The position numbers and the translations under genes are program-made. From Rhodohalobacter sp. SW132 (GTDB lineage Bacteria; Bacteroidota; Rhodothermia; Balneolales; Balneolaceae): DNA of 64,000 nucleotides. Below, one piece after another: positions 8,845 through 19,029 of the stretch. How positions within the stretch are numbered: the first letter of the stretch is position 1; the number at the start of each line of letters is the position of its first letter. Under the pieces are notes generated by a model, which saw only the letters and a list, made by a program, of their open reading frames with translations, did no database searches and had not been told where the DNA came from. The stretch spans positions 124,001 through 188,000 of the forward strand of contig NZ_QUOK01000009.1 in NCBI RefSeq assembly GCF_003390325.1. The letters are read 5' to 3'.

Positions 8845-10131
8845 TCAAATCTCCATTATTTCATCCCAGCGTGTTGTGTAGCGTTTGCTCAGGTGTTCCT
8901 GTTTCATTTGCCAGGATTGGTTGTTTCCCACACCTGTGCCGGCTACACTCATCGTTTGACTGCCATACCTTGCATTTACAGAATCCATGCACTCCATCAA
9001 ATCGTGCTGTTTTTGTGTGTAGGCTTGTTCACTAAAGAGATTAGTCTGAATTTCCGCCTCCGGAACAATTCCGGTTAGCATCACCCACGCTTTTTTGTAC
9101 TTCTTACAGGGATCAAACAGACGATTCACCACAGACACAGCGGCCATAGCAAGGGTTGTTGTATCTGCAGTTGGGTTCGGCAGAGACACATCGATTCCAA
9201 ATTTGTATGGTTTTCCAGGATTTTCATATTTATTGGTCACAAGAGTTACACAGATGTTACTCGCAACGGATTTTTGGGCACGTAGTTTTTCCGCTGCCCG
9301 ACTGGCGAAGAGCGTCACTGCCTCCCGCATATCGTCCACATTTTCTACCGGAGTGCCAAACGATCGTGAACTTAGTATTCCTTTCCTCGGCTCTGTTGTC
9401 TGTTCAACGGTTTGGCATGGTCTTCCGCGAAGTTCCCACACCGTTCGGAGTCCGGTTACTTTCATGGTGCTGCGAATCCATGCATCGGACTGACGGCTTA
9501 GCTGCCAGGCGGTATCAATCCCGTATTTGTGCAGAGTTTTCGAGTAATTTCTGCCAACGCCCCAGACATCATCAACCGATGTTCTCTTTAACACTTTTTC
9601 TGTTCGATGTTCGCTATCGAGTACCAGTACTCCGTTCAGAGCCGAGAACTCTTTTGCCGTTTCATTGGCTATTTTCGCCAGCGTCTTCGTTTTTGCGATT
9701 CCAACCGATACAGGAATACCGGTCCAGCGCAGCACCCGCTGACGGTTCCATTGACCATACTCGCTGAGTGAGCTCATGTATGCGGATGAAAGTTCAGCAA
9801 ATGCCTCATCAATGCTGTACACTTCCAGGTTTGGCGTGCAGGTTTTAAGCGTCTCCATAACACGGCTGCTCATATCTCCGTAGAGTGCATAATTTGATGA
9901 CCTGACCGCTATGTTGTGTTGTCGAATCATCGGGCGGACTTTGAATTCCGGAATCCCCATCGGTATGCCGGCTTCCTTTGCTTCGGCCGAACGTGCAATC
10001 ACACAGCCATCATTATTTGATAAAATTACAACCGGACGGTTAATTAATGACGGATCAAATACCCGTTCGCAGGAGGCGTAAAAATTGTTACAATCGATCA
10101 GCGCAAAAAAGGATGGCGCAGCATTTTCCAT
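8845..10131 (-). CDS. umuC: UmuC, Y-family translesion DNA polymerase V catalytic subunit
   Basis: 428 residues from the ATG at 10131. A longer in-frame start at 10311 would run into umuD and adds 60 residues unlike any UmuC. The palm motifs are intact: the metal-binding Asp13 in [11 protein letters not shown] and the Asp108-Glu109 pair in YSIDEAF. The finger/thumb segments [17 protein letters not shown] and the C-terminal little-finger region follow in the usual order, and the length is normal for UmuC (about 420). The enzyme copies past DNA lesions as part of the SOS or damage response. It follows umuD by 44 bases in the same operon. What is odd is its partner: UmuD here lacks the protease dyad, which raises the question of how this polymerase is activated. 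Confidence 0.95.
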   Translation of the reverse strand: MENAAPSFFALIDCNNFYASCERVFDPSLINRPVVILSNNDGCVIARSAEAKEAGIPMGIPEFKVRPMIRQHNIAVRSSNYALYGDMSSRVMETLKTCTPNLEVYSIDEAFAELSSAYMSSLSEYGQWNRQRVLRWTGIPVSVGIAKTKTLAKIANETAKEFSALNGVLVLDSEHRTEKVLKRTSVDDVWGVGRNYSKTLHKYGIDTAWQLSRQSDAWIRSTMKVTGLRTVWELRGRPCQTVEQTTEPRKGILSSRSFGTPVENVDDMREAVTLFASRAAEKLRAQKSVASNICVTLVTNKYENPGKPYKFGIDVSLPNPTADTTTLAMAAVSVVNRLFDPCKKYKKAWVMLTGIVPEAEIQTNLFSEQAYTQKQHDLMECMDSVNARYGSQTMSVAGTGVGNNQSWQMKQEHLSKRYTTRWDEIMEI

Positions 10132-10175
10132 GATTATACAGACCGGTACGTTATTGGAACAGGTTTGAGAAAGGT

Positions 10176-10598
10176 TTAAATGCAGGAGTGAATGATATGG
10201 GATACCACTCCCCACATCAGCTCTTCGGCCGGCCGGTCTCTGTCCAGATGAATAAACCGGTTGCCAGACAACTGAAGAGACCATCTTCGACCTCGGTTCC
10301 ATAACCTGCAAACACGATGCTCACCCTCTACCCTCGCGATAACAAGCGAGTGATGTTTAAATGCCAGCGATCGGTCCACGACGAGAAGATCCCCATCAAA
10401 CACCCCCAATTCTTCGTCATCTGAACCTTTCACCCGGCAAAAAAACGTAGCGGATGGATTCCGAACCACGTGCTCCTGAAGGTTTAATCGATCCTCAAGA
10501 TGATCTGTTGCCGGAGATGGAAAACCGGTCTCCGTAGAACGTTTTATCTTAAGCCTGTTTTTCTGCAAGCTTCCCGGTTGTTGTGCCTGTGCAATCAT
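10176..10598 (-). CDS. umuD: UmuD-like protein lacking the catalytic Ser-Lys dyad
   Basis: 140 residues. From GFPSPA (25-30) through the S24 fold it aligns without gaps to E. coli UmuD (139 residues): NPSATFF (48-53), [10 protein letters not shown] (66-75) and [11 protein letters not shown] (90-100) keep the same numbering. At the position of the nucleophile Ser60 there is Asp60 (GSDD replaces GDSM), at the general base Lys97 there is Cys97, and the Cys24-Gly25 self-cleavage site is Thr24-Gly25. Both substitutions are in the DNA as given. The beta-fold and dimer-forming segments look intact, so the gene is not obviously decaying. It has a strong AGGAGG ribosome binding site eight bases before the ATG, unusual for this window. 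It probably acts as a non-cleavable UmuD/UmuD'-like subunit for UmuC (inference). LexA-like repressors share the fold, but there is no DNA-binding domain here. Confidence 0.9.
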   Translation of the reverse strand: MIAQAQQPGSLQKNRLKIKRSTETGFPSPATDHLEDRLNLQEHVVRNPSATFFCRVKGSDDEELGVFDGDLLVVDRSLAFKHHSLVIARVEGEHRVCRLWNRGRRWSLQLSGNRFIHLDRDRPAEELMWGVVSHIIHSCI

Positions 10599-10610
10599 AG
10601 TGATCCTCCT

Positions 10611-10633
10611 ATATATTTATATGTAAAATATAT
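10611..10633 (-). promoter_or_regulatory. Candidate operator/promoter palindrome upstream of umuDC
   Basis: The arms ATATATTT (10611-10618) and AAATATAT (10626-10633) form an 8-bp inverted repeat with a 7-base spacer, directly upstream of the umuD ribosome binding site. The position suits an SOS operator, but the very AT-rich sequence could form such a palindrome by chance, and no second copy is present in the window to support it. Confidence 0.25.
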
Positions 10634-10823
10634 GTGTGATGGCGGCACTTTGCAACTTATTTTACCAAATTCCGGCAAACCGGGTTATGAAAACTGCATG
10701 ATGATTTCTGTAACACAATGGCCGGCAGTTTTCAACCGATCCACTGCTAAATACTTTAAGCATTCACTTTGTTTTGATGTATCTTCATCAAAATTGTTAA
10801 TCGACTTTTTAGTTACTGAGAAT

Positions 10824-11750
10824 ATGTCAATCCTGCTTATTTCGAAAACAAGAAATATGGAACCTTTCAGAGATGCACTTCTGAATCACGACAACAATCT
10901 GGATGTTGAAATCTGGCCGGACATCAAATCGAAGGATCGGGTGAATTTCGCAGTTGCCTGGAACCAGCCAAAGGAGCAGTTTTCCAGCTATCCTAACCTT
11001 CAGGTAGTCTCCTCTCTCGGGGCCGGAGCGGATCACTTACTGAAAGATCCATCCATCCCAAAAGAAGTGAAACTCACTCGTCTGGTTGCTCCAAAACTCT
11101 CCGAACAGATGTGCGATTACGTTGTGATGTCTGCGCTGAATATGATACGGCAATTCGCAAGTTACACACGGCAGCAGATCCGGGCCGACTGGAAACCGCA
11201 CTCACAGTATCAAAAAGAGAATTTGATGGTTGGAATCATGGGGCTGGGGGAACTTGGAACGAATGTAGCAAAGCGATTGACCGCCAACGGATTTAAAGTT
11301 TCTGGCTGGGCCAAATCAAAAAAATCCATTCCGAGTGTAATTACATACCCCGAAGATCAGCTCGATCCTTTTCTTGCGGATACAAATATCCTGGTGTGCC
11401 TGCTTCCTCTCACCGCTGAAACGGAGGGGATATTAAACCTGGACCTCTTTAAAAAGCTGGCAAATCCGGGGTTTTTAATCAATGTAGCCCGTGGTGAGCA
11501 TCTTGTTGAAGAGGATCTGATATATGCCCTTGATATGAACCTGATCAAACGGTCAACACTGGACGTTTTTGAAACAGAGCCGCTGCCCGAATCGCATCCT
11601 TTCTGGAGCCGTGAGAAAATCAGCATCACACCTCATATTGCATCCGTTACCCACCCGGATGAAATTGCCGGCCTGATTCTCGATAACTACAAACGAATGC
11701 TATCCAAACAGGAATTAATAAACCAGGTTGATCGTCAGAGAGGTTATTGA
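10824..11750 (+). CDS. D-2-hydroxyacid dehydrogenase (GhrA-like glyoxylate/hydroxypyruvate reductase)
   Basis: 308 residues from ATG 10824. An open frame continues upstream to 10500, but that part is antisense to umuD and lacks similarity, while 308 residues matches the GhrA length. The NAD(P)-binding motif is GIMGLGELGTNVAKRL (about 137-152). The catalytic set is Arg223 (NVARGEHL), Glu252 (DVFETEPLP) and His271 (ITPHIAS), as in the GhrA branch of this family. Expected activity is reduction of glyoxylate, hydroxypyruvate or a related 2-keto acid in the cytoplasm. No operon partner: umuD is divergent and the next gene lies 129 bases downstream. Confidence 0.9.
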   Translation: MSILLISKTRNMEPFRDALLNHDNNLDVEIWPDIKSKDRVNFAVAWNQPKEQFSSYPNLQVVSSLGAGADHLLKDPSIPKEVKLTRLVAPKLSEQMCDYVVMSALNMIRQFASYTRQQIRADWKPHSQYQKENLMVGIMGLGELGTNVAKRLTANGFKVSGWAKSKKSIPSVITYPEDQLDPFLADTNILVCLLPLTAETEGILNLDLFKKLANPGFLINVARGEHLVEEDLIYALDMNLIKRSTLDVFETEPLPESHPFWSREKISITPHIASVTHPDEIAGLILDNYKRMLSKQELINQVDRQRGY

Positions 11751-11879
11751 TCCAAGAATCGATGTTTTATATTCTATTCAGATCCCGTACGAAGAATCGG
11801 GTCGTATCTATAGAGTAATTGAATTTGATTATCTTCGTTCAGACGAATAAAACCAGGTAATATCAGAAATATTCGATGT

Positions 11880-12530
11880 ATGAAACGATTGATTCCTATA
11901 CTTATCCTTACCGCAATTTTTTTCACGGGCTGCCTGAGTCCGGTGACCGAACTTTACCCGGAGGATGAAGAGCTGCGGCCGATTGAAATGTATCTTGTGA
12001 GCCACGGCTGGCATGTGGGAATTGCCGTTGAATCTTCTGCAATTGAACACAAGTTACCTGAACATGAACGGATGCCTTCAGCACAATACCTGAAATTCGG
12101 ATGGGGAGATGGGCGCTATTATACCGATAGTGATGCTGGGTTCTGGCTGTTACTCCGAGCTGCGATGCTGCCCACCCGCAGTGTGATTCACATCGTGGGA
12201 ATTGATATGCCGATTGACAGATATTTTTCAGCCAGTGATGTGATTAAAATCAAAATATCGGAAGAGGGTGCCGATCATTTTGCTGAATTTGTTAGAGACC
12301 GGTTCCGGCTTGATGATGACGGAGAGGTTGTTTTTGCAGCTGACGGGCTTTATAGTAACAGCGCATTTTTTAATGCAACCGGTAGATACTATCTTCCGAA
12401 AACGTCGAATACCTGGACGGCACGCGCTCTTCGTCAAACCGGTTACCCGATCACGCCAATTTACTCCCTCACCTCCGGAAATGTAATTCAGCAGGCCAGG
12501 AAAGATGGTGAAGTTATCCAGCTGAGATGA
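11880..12530 (+). CDS. DUF2459 (TIGR02117) family lipoprotein
   Basis: 216 residues with a lipoprotein signal, lipobox FFTGC (Cys18). The family motifs are recognisable: VSHGWHVGI with His42 and His45, KFGWGDGRYY (72-81), and SNTWTARALRQTG (176-188). As I recall the family, the last motif usually reads CNTWTA, with a cysteine that could be catalytic in an NlpC/P60-like fold; here it is Ser176. The biochemical role of the family is not established. It is predicted to be anchored in the membrane facing the periplasm. It is co-directional with the dehydrogenase but separated by 129 bases, so it may have its own promoter. Confidence 0.78.
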   Translation: MKRLIPILILTAIFFTGCLSPVTELYPEDEELRPIEMYLVSHGWHVGIAVESSAIEHKLPEHERMPSAQYLKFGWGDGRYYTDSDAGFWLLLRAAMLPTRSVIHIVGIDMPIDRYFSASDVIKIKISEEGADHFAEFVRDRFRLDDDGEVVFAADGLYSNSAFFNATGRYYLPKTSNTWTARALRQTGYPITPIYSLTSGNVIQQARKDGEVIQLR

Positions 12531-12577
12531 TCATCCTGTTGTCCGGCCCGGTTTTCAGCATTGTCAATCTGGAGTTA

Positions 12578-13426
12578 TCAGCCGAGAGTTACATCTAAAA
12601 CCATCATCACACAAAACCCAATAACAGTACCAAGTGTGGCCAAATCGGTATTTCCGTGGCGCTGCGATGTGGGTATCAGCTCCTCCACCACCACAAAAAT
12701 CATCGCTCCGGCGGCGAAACCGAGAGCATAAGGCAAAATAGGCTGAATGAAAATAACAGCCAGTGCGCCAATGACAGCAGAAGGCGGATTCACCAATCCT
12801 GAAAGCTGTCCGTAATTAAAACTCAATCCCCTGCTAACCCCTTCGCCCCTCAACGGCATGGATACCGCCATTCCCTCGGGCAGGTTCTGAATGCTGATTC
12901 CAATAGCAAGCGCAACTGCACCGGCTACCGTGGCAGTTCCCGTTGGATCTATACCTGTAGCTGCAGCTCCGAAAAGCACACCAACAGCAAGTCCCTCGGG
13001 AATGTTATGGAGAGTAATGGCCATGACCAGCAGCGTGGCCCGGCGCCATTTTGTTTTCACGCCTTCAGCCATCTCCTTGGGCATGCCAAGGTGCAGGTGC
13101 GGAACGTATGCATCGGCTACCCGTATCGTAAACGCACCTAATAAAAAGCCCACCGTAGCAGGCAGCCATTTAACATGCCCCAAAGATTCAGACATCGACA
13201 TAGATGGTTCCAGCAGTGACCAAATTGTAGCCGCTATCATTACTCCGGCAGCAAAACCCAGGGCAAAATCAAGAAATTTTACGCTGACCTCTTTTTTCAT
13301 ATAAACTACAGCGGCACCAATGGCAGTCGTAATCCATGCTAAGGTTCCAGCAAAAAATGCCTGCCAGACGGGACCGAGTTCATAAAACCATGTAGTTAGT
13401 AATTCCATATACTTATCGTTAAACAT
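12578..13426 (-). CDS. ZIP family divalent metal transporter
   Basis: 282 residues with about eight hydrophobic helices. The two metal-binding helices of ZIP proteins are clear: ITLHNIPEG (His140, Glu144) and SIQNLPEGMA (Asn181, Glu184). A short loop PHLHLG (109-114) supplies extra histidines between transmembrane segments. It resembles the ZupT/GufA branch that takes up zinc and also iron, manganese or other divalent ions into the cytoplasm. An alternative start at the ATG of MELLTTW (13408) would shorten the protein by six residues. The gene converges with the DUF2459 gene, with 47 bases between them. Confidence 0.9.
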   Translation of the reverse strand: MFNDKYMELLTTWFYELGPVWQAFFAGTLAWITTAIGAAVVYMKKEVSVKFLDFALGFAAGVMIAATIWSLLEPSMSMSESLGHVKWLPATVGFLLGAFTIRVADAYVPHLHLGMPKEMAEGVKTKWRRATLLVMAITLHNIPEGLAVGVLFGAAATGIDPTGTATVAGAVALAIGISIQNLPEGMAVSMPLRGEGVSRGLSFNYGQLSGLVNPPSAVIGALAVIFIQPILPYALGFAAGAMIFVVVEELIPTSQRHGNTDLATLGTVIGFCVMMVLDVTLG

Positions 13427-13747
13427 TTAGAATTGCAACGTTGAAAAGTACAATATTTAGGAAAGACTAAAAATTTTTTTTCTGATACCTTTACATGTAT
13501 ACATTATTCCCAAAGCGAATACGAACGCTTAAGTTTTGTTGTAAAATCTAATCAATCTGCCCGTGCACACTCATCGAAAAACCTTATATTTATTAGATAA
13601 TTTTGTGTCCGCTCAACTACAGAAATTGAGAACTATTTAGTCATCACATTAAGCACAACAGATGCAATTGGTGCTCAACCAGGAAACCGTTTTGCAGCCA
13701 TTTGTGTTGTTCCAAAAAATCAAACTTCATAAACACTTTTCTTCCTC
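13427..13747. other. Intergenic region upstream of gcvP
   Basis: About 320 AT-rich bases between divergent genes. I looked for a glycine riboswitch, which often precedes glycine-cleavage genes, and saw no aptamer-like pair. No small gene was recognised. Confidence 0.45.
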
Positions 13748-16660
13748 ATGCAGATTCAGTTTAATAAAGAGCCATTTGCAAACCGACACATTGGACCTTC
13801 TGATTCAGATATTAAAGAAATGCTTTCACTCTCTGAAGTAGATAGCCTGGATCAGCTGATCGGCGAAACCATTCCCAAAAAAATTCGCCTCGAAAAAGAA
13901 CTGGAACTGCCGCGGGCACTTTCTGAAGATGAGTATCTCGATTCCATACGCGAAATCGCGTCTAAAAATAGTGTATTTAAATCGTTCATCGGGATGGGAT
14001 ATTACGAAACGGTAACGCCAAATGTGATCCTTCGAAATGTGCTTGAGAATCCAGGATGGTACACTGCCTATACACCGTACCAGGCAGAGATCGCACAGGG
14101 CCGGCTTGAAGCTTTGATCAATTTTCAAACTGCCGTTACGGATCTCACCGGCATGGAGATTGCCAACTCCTCTCTGCTTGATGAGGGAACAGCTGCAGCC
14201 GAGGCGGCATCCATGCTGCACAGCCGGCGCAAGGGCAAGAAACGAAAACAGGCGAATACATTTTTTATCAGCGATAATTGCCATCCGCAAACCATTTCGG
14301 TGCTTAAAAACCGGATGGAGCCGATCGGCATTGAACTTAAAATCGGGGATGTTAATAAACTTGATTTAACTGACCCTGAACTCTTTGGAATTCTGCTGCA
14401 GTACCCCGGCAGTGACGGAAACGTACAGGATTTCACTCCGCTTATCTCTTCTGCTCACAAAAACAGTGTATATGTTACCGTTGCGGCTGACCTGCTCAGT
14501 CTTACACTATTGAAATCACCTGGTGAAATGGGAGCTGACGTGGTGGTCGGATCAACCCAGCGATTCGGAGTACCAATGGGATATGGCGGCCCGCACGCCG
14601 CATATTTTGCAACGAAAGAGGAATTTAAACGTCAGATCCCGGGCCGGATTATCGGGGTAACGCAGGATGCTGAAGGCCATAACGCGTATCGCATGGCGCT
14701 ACAGACACGCGAACAGCACATTCGCCGTGAAAAGGCAACCTCCAACATCTGCACGGCACAAGTACTGCTTGCTGTAATTTCCGGGTTTTATGCGGTCTAT
14801 CACGGCCCCGACGGCCTGAAACGTATCGCGGCACGGGTTCACGGACTGGCAAAACTGGCACACGCTGGGTTATCAAAAATGGGGTTTACTTTATCACACG
14901 ATTCATTTTTTGATACCATCACTGTTGAGATTGAGAATGATGAGATCGTTGAAAAAATCCGGAAAAGTGCCCTGAGCAAAAAAATGAACTTCAGGTACGA
15001 GGGTACAGAGATTGGAATATCCTTTGATGAAAATAAAACGCTTGATGACCTTCGAACCGTACATTCAATATTTGAGTCTGCTGCCGGAAAGAACAATACA
15101 TTTAATGTTGATGAAGCCGCTGAACTGATCAAAGTCGATTTTCCGAAAGAGATCAGCCGGACAACAGATTTCCTGGAGCACCCTGTTTTCAACCAGTTTC
15201 ACTCCGAACATGAGATGCTCCGATACCTGAAAATGCTCGAAAACCGGGATTTAGACCTCACCCACTCGATGATTTCTCTCGGGTCATGCACAATGAAACT
15301 GAACGCCACAACGGAGATGATTCCGCTTACCTGGCCGGAGTTTGGAAAAATTCATCCATTTGCGCCAAAAGAGCAGGCCATAGGTTATCAACAACTTTTT
15401 GATGAGCTGGGCAGCTGGCTCGAAGAGATTACGGGATTCCATTCCGTTTCTCTGCAGCCGAATTCCGGCGCTCAGGGAGAATATGCCGGTTTGATGGCTA
15501 TCCGCGCCTATCATATTCACAACGGAGATTCACACCGGAATGTAACGATTGTCCCCTCCTCGGCTCACGGAACCAATCCTGCAAGCGCTGTGATGGCGGG
15601 CATGAATGTTGTAATCACCAAATGTGATGACCAGGGGAACATCGATCTCGATGACCTGCGTGAAAAAATCGATCAGCATAAAGAAAACCTCGCTGCACTG
15701 ATGGTCACGTATCCGTCCACTCACGGTGTGTTTGAAGAAGATATCCGTGAAATTTGTGATGAGATCCATCAAAACGGCGGGCTCGTCTATATGGATGGCG
15801 CAAACATGAATGCGCAGGTCGGGCTGACCTCCCCTGCCGTAATTGGAGCTGATGTGTGCCATCTGAACCTTCACAAAACGTTTTGCATTCCGCACGGCGG
15901 CGGTGGGCCCGGTATGGGTCCGATTGGCGTGGTTGAAAAACTGGCGCCTTTTTTACCCGGTCACGATATTGTCGCAACCGGCGGAGAACATTCCATTGAT
16001 GCCATTGCATCCGCTCCGTTCGGCAGTGCAAGCATCTTAACCATTTCGCACGCCTACATCCGCATGATGGGTGCAGAGGGACTGACACGGGCAACCAAAA
16101 TTGCGATCCTGAATGCCAACTACCTGAAAGATCGCCTGAAAGATCACTACCCGATTTTATATACCGGAAAGGGCGGTCACTCCGCACACGAGTTCATCAT
16201 CGATCTGCGGGGATTTAAGCAGTCTGCCGGCATCGAATCGGTGGATGTTGCAAAACGGCTGATGGATTACGGTTTTCATGCCCCTACGATGTCGTTCCCC
16301 GTTCCCGGCACGCTAATGATTGAGCCAACGGAGAGTGAATCAAAACCGGAGCTGGACCGATTCTGTGATGCCATGATCGGTATCCGGAATGAAATCCGTG
16401 AGATTGAAAAAGAAAATGCAGATCCCAAAAACAACGTCCTGAAAAATGCACCGCACACCATGAGAGTTGCACTTGATGAAAACTGGAACAAGCCCTACTC
16501 ACGGGAAAAGGCCGTGTTCCCGATACCGGAACTCCGATTCAACAAATTCTGGCCTTCAGTAAGCCGTGTGGATGATGCTTATGGGGATCGCAACCTGATG
16601 TGTACCTGTGTACCTGTTGAAGAGTATGCCAAGGGACAGCCGATTGAATCTGTCTCTTAA
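13748..16660 (+). CDS. gcvP: Glycine dehydrogenase (decarboxylating), P-protein
   Basis: 970 residues, the full length of the fused homodimeric P-protein. It decarboxylates glycine with PLP and passes the aminomethyl group to the lipoyl H-protein in the cytoplasmic glycine cleavage system. The start [14 protein letters not shown] is typical. Both halves of the pseudo-duplicated fold are present, and the PLP lysine is Lys710 in HLNLHKTFC, next to the glycine-rich loop [26 protein letters not shown] and [15 protein letters not shown] are also family signatures. gcvT and gcvH are not in this window, so the system is encoded at separate loci. Confidence 0.97.
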   Translation: MQIQFNKEPFANRHIGPSDSDIKEMLSLSEVDSLDQLIGETIPKKIRLEKELELPRALSEDEYLDSIREIASKNSVFKSFIGMGYYETVTPNVILRNVLENPGWYTAYTPYQAEIAQGRLEALINFQTAVTDLTGMEIANSSLLDEGTAAAEAASMLHSRRKGKKRKQANTFFISDNCHPQTISVLKNRMEPIGIELKIGDVNKLDLTDPELFGILLQYPGSDGNVQDFTPLISSAHKNSVYVTVAADLLSLTLLKSPGEMGADVVVGSTQRFGVPMGYGGPHAAYFATKEEFKRQIPGRIIGVTQDAEGHNAYRMALQTREQHIRREKATSNICTAQVLLAVISGFYAVYHGPDGLKRIAARVHGLAKLAHAGLSKMGFTLSHDSFFDTITVEIENDEIVEKIRKSALSKKMNFRYEGTEIGISFDENKTLDDLRTVHSIFESAAGKNNTFNVDEAAELIKVDFPKEISRTTDFLEHPVFNQFHSEHEMLRYLKMLENRDLDLTHSMISLGSCTMKLNATTEMIPLTWPEFGKIHPFAPKEQAIGYQQLFDELGSWLEEITGFHSVSLQPNSGAQGEYAGLMAIRAYHIHNGDSHRNVTIVPSSAHGTNPASAVMAGMNVVITKCDDQGNIDLDDLREKIDQHKENLAALMVTYPSTHGVFEEDIREICDEIHQNGGLVYMDGANMNAQVGLTSPAVIGADVCHLNLHKTFCIPHGGGGPGMGPIGVVEKLAPFLPGHDIVATGGEHSIDAIASAPFGSASILTISHAYIRMMGAEGLTRATKIAILNANYLKDRLKDHYPILYTGKGGHSAHEFIIDLRGFKQSAGIESVDVAKRLMDYGFHAPTMSFPVPGTLMIEPTESESKPELDRFCDAMIGIRNEIREIEKENADPKNNVLKNAPHTMRVALDENWNKPYSREKAVFPIPELRFNKFWPSVSRVDDAYGDRNLMCTCVPVEEYAKGQPIESVS

Positions 16661-16788
16661 CCGGCCTGAATCCAGTGTGAAGGCTTTCTTCATTATGATA
16701 ACCTGAGTTCAGTTATTAAATTTGAGGGATATCACAAAAACAGTTCAACAAGGGCGTTATTTAAGTTAATTCGTCAACCATTATTTTC

Positions 16789-16873
16789 ATGCCGGACTTA
16801 GATCCGGCATCTCCAGCCTTTTGTTAATGACATTAGATCACGTTCCGAACGTTTTCGGGATGCGAGATGACGC
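16789..16873. repeat. ATGCCGGA palindrome with decayed second arm
   Basis: ATGCCGGA/TCCGGCAT (16789-16796 with 16803-16810) is a perfect 8-bp hairpin followed by CTCC. About 50 bases on, GGGATGCGAGATGACG looks like the degenerate opposite arm. The composition matches the element at 5088-5203. The rest of the 16661-17126 spacer holds nothing I can identify apart from the AT-rich upstream region of the next gene. Confidence 0.5.
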
Positions 16874-17126
16874 CCTCTTTGATCTGTTTTTGCCATTTTT
16901 TAAATAGAACTCAGGTTGTTAGAATAATCTTGATTTGATATAGTGAGTCATCACGCTGCTTCAGGAATATAAAAACATTAAATACTCACTCTAAAGCCTT
17001 GGTGTCTGAAATCTTAAATAGATTTAATCATATATATACTGATTGATATCTTATAAAATTTTAACCCCTCAGACACTCAAAAAACAATACCTTGAGTCAA
17101 AGAAAATATTTGAAATTGGTATTGAT

Positions 17127-17498
17127 ATGAATAAAAAAGTAGTTATTGTAGAGGACGATCAGTTATTAGGAATTGTACTTGAGAAGATGGCAAATTCGCT
17201 GGACCTCGAGGTGCTGGATATATCGCAGACAGGCTCAGGTGCTGTTGAATCCATCCAGAAACACAATCCCGACCTCATCTTTATGGATATTCAGCTTGCG
17301 GATGATGTTAATGGAATACAGGCGATGCAGCAGATCAGAAATCACTCCAACGCGCCGGTAATCTACATTACAGGGCAATCTGACCTGAATACCCGTAAAC
17401 AGGCCTCACAGGTTCAAAATTCATTTTTCATGATTAAACCTGTGAATATTCATGATTTAAAATCTGCAATCAATGGCATTGAGATGCCCACAGCATAA
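17127..17498 (+). CDS. Stand-alone response regulator receiver protein (CheY-like)
   Basis: 123 residues from ATG 17127 (MNKKVVIVEDD). The frame is open upstream to 17043, but the family begins here. All phosphorylation residues are present: the acidic pair in VEDDQ (10-11), the phospho-acceptor Asp54 in IFMDIQL, Thr82 in IYITGQ and Lys104 in MIKPV. There is no output domain, so the protein must act by binding a partner or relaying phosphate. No kinase gene adjoins it. The sensor kinase at 55289 has the kind of HisKA_2 domain that often works with such receivers, but a link is only speculation. Confidence 0.9.
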   Translation: MNKKVVIVEDDQLLGIVLEKMANSLDLEVLDISQTGSGAVESIQKHNPDLIFMDIQLADDVNGIQAMQQIRNHSNAPVIYITGQSDLNTRKQASQVQNSFFMIKPVNIHDLKSAINGIEMPTA

Positions 17499-17536
17499 TC
17501 AGAAAAAATTACGATAGCGATCTATTTTTTCTGATT
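17497..17536. terminator. Bidirectional terminator between convergent genes
   Basis: A perfect 13-bp stem (AATCAGAAAAAAT at 17497-17509 with 17524-17536) with A-rich and T-rich arms, so a T-run follows the hairpin on either strand. It overlaps the stop codons of both flanking genes. Confidence 0.7.
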
Positions 17537-19029
17537 TATTGATTTTCAGACCAGGCCGGCAGCGTCAAACTAAATTCTAACTGTGTTGCCGGCTCTTTTT
17601 CTTCACTTTTATATCGTTCTTTTCTCATCTCCTCGAGATATGTAGCTCCATCACCCCTTTCGATATCCTGGATATTAAACGAGCTTCCATGATCACCCGA
17701 TGCGACGTGCACCTCGGTGGTGCATAAATTCCTGAATCGCTGAATCCAGCTTGAGGATACGGATGAATCCTGAATCCGGTCGCGTTTTATAATTGCGGTT
17801 TTCTTAGAAAGAACGCGGTTTCTGATGATCACATTTTCAGAGTCCCAGCCAATTGCGGCATCCTTATACTTTTGCCATCCCCACCAAACCGATATTACCG
17901 GAATCAGCCAAATCCAGTTTGTAAGACCAAGCGGCCAGTACAGAATTGAGGTGATCAGAGTAAGAAAAAAAGCGGACCGAATGATGTAGCGCCGAATCGC
18001 ACGTTTCGGTGGCTTCAAACCCGGAGTATGCACATTATAGTGCGGAACCAGATTTTGGAGCAGGGAATGAACTTTTGAATGATGCAGCAGTGGAAATAAC
18101 ACAATCGAACCCGACCCTTTCTCATCCCCATATCCCGCACTGTCTATATAGATTGAGCAAAACCCGAGTGGCTGGCGAATAATACCTTCGGTTACATACA
18201 ACGCCTGAATTCGTTTGTAGGGAACCGTTATTCTTTTCTTCTCAAAAATTCCCCTCGAAATCACAAGCTCATCTTCGCGAACCTCAACTTTGAAATCTCC
18301 ATACATGAATAATGTACTGAAGAAGGAGATCAGCCATGCAACAACTATAAACAGCACAATAATTGCAGCAATCATAAAACCGTCGGTTTGAGAAGGCAGC
18401 ATACCGAAAAGCTGTTCAAAAAGATCCGATTCACGAATAAGAGGCTCAATTTGTGAAAAAAGCGTGCCCAGTATGGAGAGTGCGATACCAAATCTTCCCG
18501 AGGTAGATGCAGCAATCAGCAGATCCTTACCAGGCAGGCCGAATGTTTGCCCTTCTTTTTCTATAGATTCCTGTGTCTCATCTTCCGTGCCATTTTCTCC
18601 GTTTTTACTCAGCAACAGCTTTATATGCTGTGCTGTTGATTGGGGAACCGCTTCAATTAAAGCAGCTCTGGATGTTGAGCCGGCGGTCTGAATATCCACT
18701 TTAACAAGGCCAAAAAGTCGTTGAATTACCCCTGAGGAGATATCAATTACCTGCACCCTGTCTCGTGTGAGATAAAGATTTTTCCGTACAAAGATACCGC
18801 GTTTAATGTGCAGCTCACCGTCCTCAACTTTAAAAAGAAACCTCCACCAGTCGAGAATCCCGATGATAACGAGAAGAGCAAAACCGCCGCCAATCCAGGT
18901 GAGAAATGGAAAACTTTCGCTTCTGGCACCCACAATCAAGAAAACGAAAATTGTGATCAGGTTTCCGCGAATCAGGCCAAATGCCCTGCTGATTGCCGCT
19001 ATTGGATGCTGTCGCTGAAACTCAAACAT
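17536..19029 (-). CDS. YdbT-like bPH2-domain membrane protein
   Basis: 497 residues from the ATG at 19029, which overlaps the stop of the upstream gene in ATGTTTGA and indicates translational coupling. An upstream in-frame start at 19083 is less likely. The protein has several transmembrane helices and repeated bacterial pleckstrin-homology (bPH2, formerly DUF304) segments, each with the signature LTRDRVQVIDISSGVIQRLF, VPYKRIQALYVTEG or IKRDRIQDSSVSSSW. This is the YdbT arrangement. The role of the family is not settled; in Bacillus, YdbS and YdbT are linked to envelope stress and antibiotic tolerance (recollection). Together with the upstream gene it forms a two-gene operon ending at the bidirectional hairpin. 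Confidence 0.85.
   Translation of the reverse strand: MFEFQRQHPIAAISRAFGLIRGNLITIFVFLIVGARSESFPFLTWIGGGFALLVIIGILDWWRFLFKVEDGELHIKRGIFVRKNLYLTRDRVQVIDISSGVIQRLFGLVKVDIQTAGSTSRAALIEAVPQSTAQHIKLLLSKNGENGTEDETQESIEKEGQTFGLPGKDLLIAASTSGRFGIALSILGTLFSQIEPLIRESDLFEQLFGMLPSQTDGFMIAAIIVLFIVVAWLISFFSTLFMYGDFKVEVREDELVISRGIFEKKRITVPYKRIQALYVTEGIIRQPLGFCSIYIDSAGYGDEKGSGSIVLFPLLHHSKVHSLLQNLVPHYNVHTPGLKPPKRAIRRYIIRSAFFLTLITSILYWPLGLTNWIWLIPVISVWWGWQKYKDAAIGWDSENVIIRNRVLSKKTAIIKRDRIQDSSVSSSWIQRFRNLCTTEVHVASGDHGSSFNIQDIERGDGATYLEEMRKERYKSEEKEPATQLEFSLTLPAWSENQ

Noticed and set aside
10132-10311. Longer umuC start at 10311
   Set aside because: The extra 60 residues overlap umuD out of frame and contain no polymerase motif; the ATG at 10131 gives a standard UmuC start.
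10500-10823. N-terminal extension of the D-2-hydroxyacid dehydrogenase frame, open back to 10500
   Set aside because: It is antisense to umuD, shows no family similarity and would make the protein 108 residues too long; MSILLISKTR at 10824 fits the family start.
13427-13747. Glycine riboswitch upstream of gcvP
   Set aside because: No tandem aptamer-like helices or characteristic conserved core could be found by eye.
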